Both the position numbers and the translations under genes were made by a program. This document shows positions 58,420 to 64,000 of a DNA stretch of 64,000 bases, piece by piece. The first letter of the stretch is position 1. Each line of letters starts with the position of its first letter. Under the pieces are notes generated by a model. The model did no database searches, had not been told where the DNA came from, and worked only from the letters and a program-made list of their open reading frames with translations. Source of the DNA: Ophiura sarsii (lineage: Eukaryota; Echinodermata; Ophiuroidea; Amphilepidida; Ophiuridae); assembly GCA_035610835.1 (NCBI GenBank), contig CM069443.1, positions 85,737,690 through 85,801,689 on the forward strand, given 5' to 3'.

Positions 58420-58690
58420 GTTGATACCCCCCCCCCCCCCCCCCTGGTAAATGGGCCGAGTTGACTTGCATTCGTTTAGGGTATCACAATATTTTGAGTA
58501 GGGCCTACTTGAGCCAGGGTATTGGAAATACTGATATTACTTGCTTAGGCAAGTTAAGGTATATATGTAAAATACTGTGCCATACTCGTTTAGGGTGCTT
58601 TTTCACATAATACGTCCTTGGACGCGCAGAATCCCCCCCCCCCCTCCCCCCTTGTAATGACCACTGAGCACCCCGGCGGGAGTTTAATTA
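58420..58690. repeat. Dispersed repeat related to 49195-49740
   Basis: Starts after an 18-base C run, contains AGGGTATCACAATATTTTGA and ends CTTGTAATGACCACTGAGCA, CCCCGGCGGGAG. A second C run lies at 58627. Confidence 0.55.
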
Positions 58691-58711
58691 TTTTATTTTC
58701 AAAACATTCCG

Positions 58712-59830
58712 TGCAGACAAGACGTTCAAACCCTGCTGAACGTCCCTTTCTTATAACAATAGATTCTATACAGACCAACAATCATTTGTTGTCAGACAAT
58801 GCACACACTTCCACTTCAACTACTCTCTAGCAAACCCAATCATCAAGTCGTCGATTACCAATCGATCGATCGACTTGTCTGTATTGTAGAGCTGTCTCAC
58901 ACTTGACTCGTGCCACTAATAATGTGATGACGTCATTTCCAACTCAGGGGGAGCTGGATTCTATATATAATATAATGTCTGTGTTAGGGCCGTGGATTTC
59001 AAAGTCATTTGAAATGAAATATTCAGTTAAATCATGGACTTATTCCATGGTTAAATCAATATTTTTGTATTTATCGCAAGCTTTATTTCATTTATTTTAG
59101 GAACAAAATACATGTTCATTTGAGATAAAAAATAGTAAAATTCATAGAATTACGTGTAGGCCTACACATGTTGTTTAAACGAAATTAACTAAACAAGAAA
59201 TTATTAATTTGAAATCATTCCAAAGAAGTTGTAGGCACTAAACACATGTTCATTTGAGATTTAAAAAAAGAGTATACCATTCATAGAATTTCGTGTAAAA
59301 ATGTTGTTTAAACGACAATAACTATTCAAGAAATTATTAATTTGAAATAATTCCAACGCCAATGTTTTGAAGAACACTTTGCTTTACCGTATAAAAACAT
59401 GCACCTCACGATAGTTAAATCGGAAATGTATAATTTCAGTGAAATAACAAAAAAATAAAACACAATTTGCTTAATCAAAGCCATTTTTATGAATGAGACG
59501 TGTTGTACGTTTGGTTGGAACTTTACGGATTGTCATGGAATGTTCTGAATTTTCATGGGATTTAATGCAATTTCGCGCGTTTTTATTGAATGTTTATTTT
59601 CACGGGATCCAAGGCAACTTCGCGGATTTTTATCGATCACGCCTAGCATCAATCTAACAATATCACGTGATCACTATTGAAACATTGCGTGTGCCAGTAG
59701 CACAAGTGATTGAGATTATAACGATTTCAGAGACGCCAGACAAAGGTGACAACAAATGATTGTTGGTCTGTATAGAATCTATTGTTATAAGAAAGGGACG
59801 TTCAGCCGGGTTTGAACGTCTTGTCTGTGC
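58712..59830. mobile_element. Inverted-repeat element with 82-bp arms
   Basis: Arm 1 (58712-58793) starts TGCAGACAAGACGTTCAAAC and ends CAATCATTTGTTGTC. Arm 2 (59748-59830) is its complement with about two differences. Within each arm GACGTTCA/TGAACGTC is itself a hairpin. The interior (about 950 bp) holds a local duplication (59110-59350) and TGACGTCA at 58928. No target duplication or transposase found. Confidence 0.75.
59110..59350. repeat. 134-bp tandem duplication
   Basis: ACATGTTCATTTGAGAT starts at 59110 and 59244. TGTTGTTTAAACGA and AAGAAATTATTAATTTGAAA follow in both copies. Confidence 0.85.
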
Positions 59831-59908
59831 AGGTGTCCGAATTGTCCAGCCCTGGCAAATTTGCCAGTGCACTGGCAAATATGCCCGCTACAGTAAGTGG
59901 GCATATTT

Positions 59909-60275
59909 GCCAGTATTTACAGTTAATCCAAAAGTAGCGCTTCCACACAAAAAATGGCATATTCTACCCTTCATATATCAATTGTTTAAAACTCAATACC
60001 TAAATATTTTGTGTCGCTTCAAAAAAATTCTTGGTTGCGTTTTGCCAGAAAAATGATGAAATTTCAGTCATTTTGTGGCAAGTGGACATTTTGCCAGTAT
60101 TTACAGTTAATCCATAAGTAGCGCTTCCACACACAAAATGGCATCTTCTATCCTTCATATATCGATAGCTGAACTTGATACCAAAATAGTTTGCGTCGCT
60201 TCAAAACAATTCATGGTTACGTTTTACGAGAAAAAATATGCAATTTCAGTCATTTTTGGCAAAAACTAAATTTTT
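59909..60275. repeat. 184-bp tandem duplication
   Basis: GCCAGTATTTACAGTTAATC at 59909 and 60093, then AAGTAGCGCTTCCACAC, CCTTCATATATC and ATTTCAGTCATTTT in both copies. Just upstream GCAAATTTGCCAGTGCACTG makes a short inverted repeat. Confidence 0.85.
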
Positions 60276-60793
60276 GAAATTTAATTTTCAAGCTTTCATT
60301 GAAAGTGCATTCTTAAACAGCTAAGAAAGTTTAAGCAATCTCATTGGTTCTCAGAGAAATCCGCGACATCTAGATGAGACAACTTAACACGGGGAGGTGG
60401 GGCTTACGTTTTAACGGTGCGCCCGACCTTCACAATGCGTGATTTGCTCCATAACGCACACTTCTGCAGTGCGTCTTTAGCGCTTCTCCTGCGTTTATGC
60501 CGGCGCCCGACGCTTACGCATGGTTTACTCATCGCATGTGATTGGATGGAATGTTTGTGGGTTATTCGATCCTAGCAGGGGTAAAAGTTGTCAAATGTGG
60601 ACATTAAAATGTACTTATGTCGTTGATATAATGTCTAAAGTATGATTGTTTAAGAATGAGAATAAAGGTATTGAGATTGTTTTTAGACCGTACCCGTGTT
60701 ATATTGTCTGACATAAATGCGGACGATAGTATTATTTTAAGTAGAACAACGATGCCGCAATTACATTAACAAACAGGGAATCCTCTACTCTTA
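60276..60793. other. Gene-free interval
   Basis: Nothing recognised. Confidence 0.4.
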
Positions 60794-61145
60794 GGCCAAA
60801 AAAAAAAGAAGTTGACTTGCTCTTTCCGACTGACCGACCCACATTTTTGGAAATCTAGGGTCGCTATTTTTTTTTTTCAAAGAAAAATCAAAAAATGAAA
60901 GAAGCACATAACAATAAGGAAAGATGAAAAAGTGCTTTTGAGTAGTATCTGCTCGTTTAAAAAAAAAATCAAAAAAAAAAAAAATCAAAAAAAAAATCAA
61001 AAAAACATGTTTTTGTGTAGTATCTCCCTGTTTTTAATTGTTCAACAACAACAACAAAAATAAAAAATAAAAAAATAATAAAAAATGTAAGACCGTCCGA
61101 CCCAGACTCTGGTCCTGAAAGGGCAAGTCAACTTTTTTATTGGCC
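60794..61145. mobile_element. PIF/Harbinger-like MITE
   Basis: Left end GGCCAAAAAAAAAAGAAG then GTTGACTTGC; the right end is the complement of GGCCAATAAAAAAGTTGACT. TTA at 60791-60793 and 61146-61148. The middle is A-rich, with several runs of AAAAAATC. A tiny relative lies at 52407-52465. Confidence 0.85.
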
Positions 61146-61164
61146 TTATTGTGTACTTATTGGT

Positions 61165-61735
61165 GTACACACACAAATCCCCTCCCCCACCACAAACCCC
61201 TCCCAACCCCATGCACAAACCCACTCAACCACAAGCCTACTCCACCTTCCCACAATGCCCCTCCACATCTTAACCACCCCAACAACCCCCACTCCCCACC
61301 ACAAATCCCCAACCCACCCACCCTCACTCCCCACCCCAATCCCTTTACCATCACAATCCCCACCACAAACTCCCTCCCCTTCCCATCCCCACCCTAAACC
61401 CCCTCCCCTTCCCAACCACACCACAAACCCCTCACCTACCACAAAACCCCTCCCCCACCACAAAACTCCCCCACCCGACCACAAACACCCTACCCCTAGG
61501 CCAACCCTTCCCACCCCATGCATCCACGCCACCATCCCCCTTCCCCACCACAAACCCTCTCTACAGGGCAATCCCATTCCCATTCTCGAACACAACCCCT
61601 GCCCACCACTAACCCCCTCCCCAACCACAAACACCTCACCATCACTAACCCCCTCCCAACCACATATACCACCCCCATCACTAACCCCTTCCCAATCACA
61701 AACACCCTCCCTATACCCTGCTTCACACCAAACCC
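61165..61735. repeat. 570-bp G-poor C/A tract
   Basis: The plus strand is almost only C and A with few T and very few G. Words such as CCCCACCACAAACCCC and ACTAACCCCCTCCC recur without a strict period. Long open frames of up to 201 codons appear on both strands purely from this composition. Confidence 0.9.
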
Positions 61736-61973
61736 CTATTACAAAAATCACATGGTATCGAATCGATTATCGTTGCGCCGCCCATCTTTTTTACAATCTA
61801 GACAAAACTTTTGCTTGATGCTGAATGGATGTTTCTGACACACCCCTTGTATTTCATTGGCCACAAGTACTCATTTAGGCTAGTGGATCAACCCAGATAT
61901 AGTGCTGGGAGATATCAAGCCTCTCAGTCTCAAACCAAAAATCACAAAATGTTCTTCATCTCTTAAACAAGTA

Positions 61974-62720
61974 GGGGAAGGTGGGGTAATGGCGGACACA
62001 TTTTGTCAGAGAGGTATAACACACATATAATACGTCATATAACAATAAAAAACATGTAAACACAAAGCACTGTGATGGTTCTACTTTTTATCAAGTTTTT
62101 ATCAACTCATTATTTTGAAATTCGAAGCTACGACGCAATAAAAAAAATGGCGTCGTCCGGCATTACCCCACACTCTGGGGGTAATCCCGGACCGTATTTT
62201 TCAAGTTAAAAAATACCCTTTTTAAAAGTGTAGCAGAAATCAAAGAACAATGTCACATATTTATATGGTCAACAACTATTACCGATTTATGATGTTAAAT
62301 TGACCACGCCCATATTGGTTACCATGGAAACGGTACATGTCCGGGATTACCCCAATCCATGTACAATGTATGGGCACATCCTCTCTTATTATTATGCTCA
62401 TCATTGTGACTCCGAATTCATTTCTTTTTTATCAGAAGGTATCATACATTAAATAAAAAAATAATAAGACTTTGTTTTCCTTGATGTAGAAATACCAGTT
62501 TCAAAGAGAAAGTAATGCACCAAAATATCAACTTGCCCAAAAAGTGATTTTTGTAATTCTCGCGAGAATTTGCGAGACAACCATCCCATTTAGGTTTTGT
62601 GTGATTTCAATGGAGAGGCACCTAACATCATAGGGTGGCAAAATACCACCTTCTTTCACCTGCCTTTAGATACAGCCCTGTCCGCGATTACCCCGCGTCC
62701 GCCATTACCCCACCTTCCCC
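61974..62720. mobile_element. TA-flanked element with GGGGAAGGTGGGGTAATGGC ends
   Basis: The left end GGGGAAGGTGGGGTAATGGC (then GGAC) is the exact complement of the right end. TA at 61972-61973 and 62721-62722. Internal copies of the ATTACCCC core (62160-62195, 62340-62352) make extra hairpins. 747 bp, no open transposase frame. Confidence 0.85.
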
Positions 62721-62722
62721 TA

Positions 62723-63241
62723 TCAGAATTTGCTTAATTCAAACAGAAAATGAAACTTAAAACATTTCCCCAGCAGATATTTACTCCGTTGGAACAATTA
62801 TTTTGTGTTTCAAACATGAAAAATAGCGAATTTATTACGCATTTTATCTTGGTGGGAGAATTTGGCCACTAAGTGGGTGGGCAAATTTGTCCACCTGCAA
62901 GAACTGAAAAATAAGCTTACCTGCCGATATGTCAACTTATCATTCATACTCATCATGTGATGATCTGTGTGACTGATATAGTACCATGATGGCTTGTTGT
63001 TGTTTACTCCCTGCAGACAGATGAACTGTGAACATTGTCGACTGTAGACTGTAGTGTAAAGTGTTCAATCATTGAAATTACGTCGAGATAAACTTGGTCA
63101 GCCACAGTCTAGTCAGTCCGTCAAACCGAAGCTTTAGAGTTTATGTACCGGTTACACAACAAACTTTACCAAATGCAGACGACGGTGGCCACGCGAACCT
63201 ATATTTTGAATTCGTATTGGAATAACATGTTATTTTAAAAA
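62723..63241. other. Gene-free interval
   Basis: Nothing recognised. Confidence 0.4.
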
Positions 63242-63449
63242 TTCATCATAATTAGAAGATTTGTTGTTTTTCCAATACAAAACCGTTGAGGTTGGCTAAC
63301 CAATTCCATTGTAAATGCTATTTTTAAAATTATTTTCATCGTTAACCAAGCGATAACAATCGATGACTGTTAAAAATATTTCTTATTGGTGCACTCTCGT
63401 TGCCTATAATTTGGGTCGTCCGAGACGCGTGGCCAGCGTCTACAGCGTC
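63242..63449. repeat. Dispersed repeat, copy 2
   Basis: Same-strand match to 24146-24342. This copy has an extra GATAACAAT-like insert before CGATGACTG. No hAT transposase remnant follows it. Confidence 0.75.
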
Positions 63450-63638
63450 AACTGCTTTCCGAGTCAATGCAGTCAATACAGGGGGCGACGGATACTATGA
63501 ATATTATTGGATTGCAAAATACAAATGTAGATAAATTGAATTTTAGAGCAAAATTAATCAATCACTTCTTAAACGTATATAAAACGCTAAAAACTAGATG
63601 AAGATACCACTTAGCACTTATTAAAGTACAAATGGGTA

Positions 63639-63925
63639 CATGCCCGGATTCTAAAATTTGAAAGTAAATTACCACTGAAAAGGTGAAATATACTAAAGGT
63701 TTTTTAGCTAAAATGAAATTGAAATACTTAGATTTTGTCTCTTTTCGTTGAATTCCACTTTGGTTTTTATATGTTAAGAATATGTTTAATGAGTAATTGT
63801 TGATTTTCATGTCCAGATTCTAAAATTTGAAAGTAAACCACTGAAAAGGTGAAATATACTAATTTTAAGGGTTTTTTAGCTAAAAATGAAATTTTAATAC
63901 TTAGATTTGGCCTTTTTTCATATTT
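63639..63925. repeat. 170-bp tandem duplication
   Basis: GATTCTAAAATTTGAAAGTA starts near 63648 and 63816, followed in both by CACTGAAAAGGTGAAATATA, GGTTTTTTAGCTAAAA and ATACTTAGATTT. The right copy nearly reaches the window end. Confidence 0.85.
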
Positions 63926-64000
63926 TATTTAAGTCTATATTTTACCAAAAGAACATATATGGATAGAAGTATGTCTGAAGAAACTGCCGAAACCAAATAA

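Noticed and set aside
61146..61818. Open frames of 201 and 187 codons on opposite strands.
   Set aside because: Both come from the G-poor C/A tract; compositions (Gly/Val/Trp or Pro/Thr/His) are those of low-complexity DNA.

Overview
The window looks like gene-poor, repeat-packed nuclear DNA from an animal, most likely a marine invertebrate. It is AT-rich, has no dense coding, no operons and no bacterial signals. It holds GT-AG split coding remnants, non-autonomous DNA transposons of many kinds, tRNA-derived repeats and a large satellite. The 8-bp palindrome TAGGCCTA is strongly over-used (at least 13 copies). From memory this word is frequent in echinoderm and related deuterostome genomes, so that placement is only an inference. 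I found no intact protein-coding gene.

Layout. 1-837 is featureless AT-rich DNA. 838-17478 is a tandem array (about a quarter of the window) of a higher-order unit of about 1.42-1.47 kb, built from TGACC-rich sub-blocks, a GA-rich tract and a variable hairpin-rich junction. 17.5-28.6 kb is MITE country: palindromic TTAA-flanked elements (Kolobok-like, AGG termini), hAT-like MITEs with 8-bp duplications, and a broken hAT transposase end. 28.6-32.7 kb holds a minus-strand, spliced, DDE-transposase-like pseudogene cut by a MITE. Inside its intron lies a three-deep stack: a hAT-like element containing a TA-flanked element containing a second hAT MITE. 34-40 kb has a small palindrome, a possible exon, a tandem array of about 450 bp, and a 1.95-kb foldback element inserted into that array with an 8-bp duplication. 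40.5-48.8 kb holds a 1.7-kb Harbinger-like element, a large TTAA element, a tRNA-Thr-like sequence, a nested TTAA/hAT pair, a tRNA-derived repeat split by a TIR element, and a Harbinger-like MITE. 49-64 kb holds a 190-bp satellite, a LINE 3' end, several inverted-repeat elements, a block of 60-bp hairpin repeats, a 570-bp G-poor C/A tract and more local duplications.

There is no pathway here. The content is a record of transposon insertions and local tandem amplification, and several insertions can be ordered in time because they are nested with intact target-site duplications. The observations most worth following are the 1.95-kb foldback element, the satellite with its compensating palindrome at unit junctions, the three-level nest at 30.15-32.15 kb, and the DDE-like pseudogene family.
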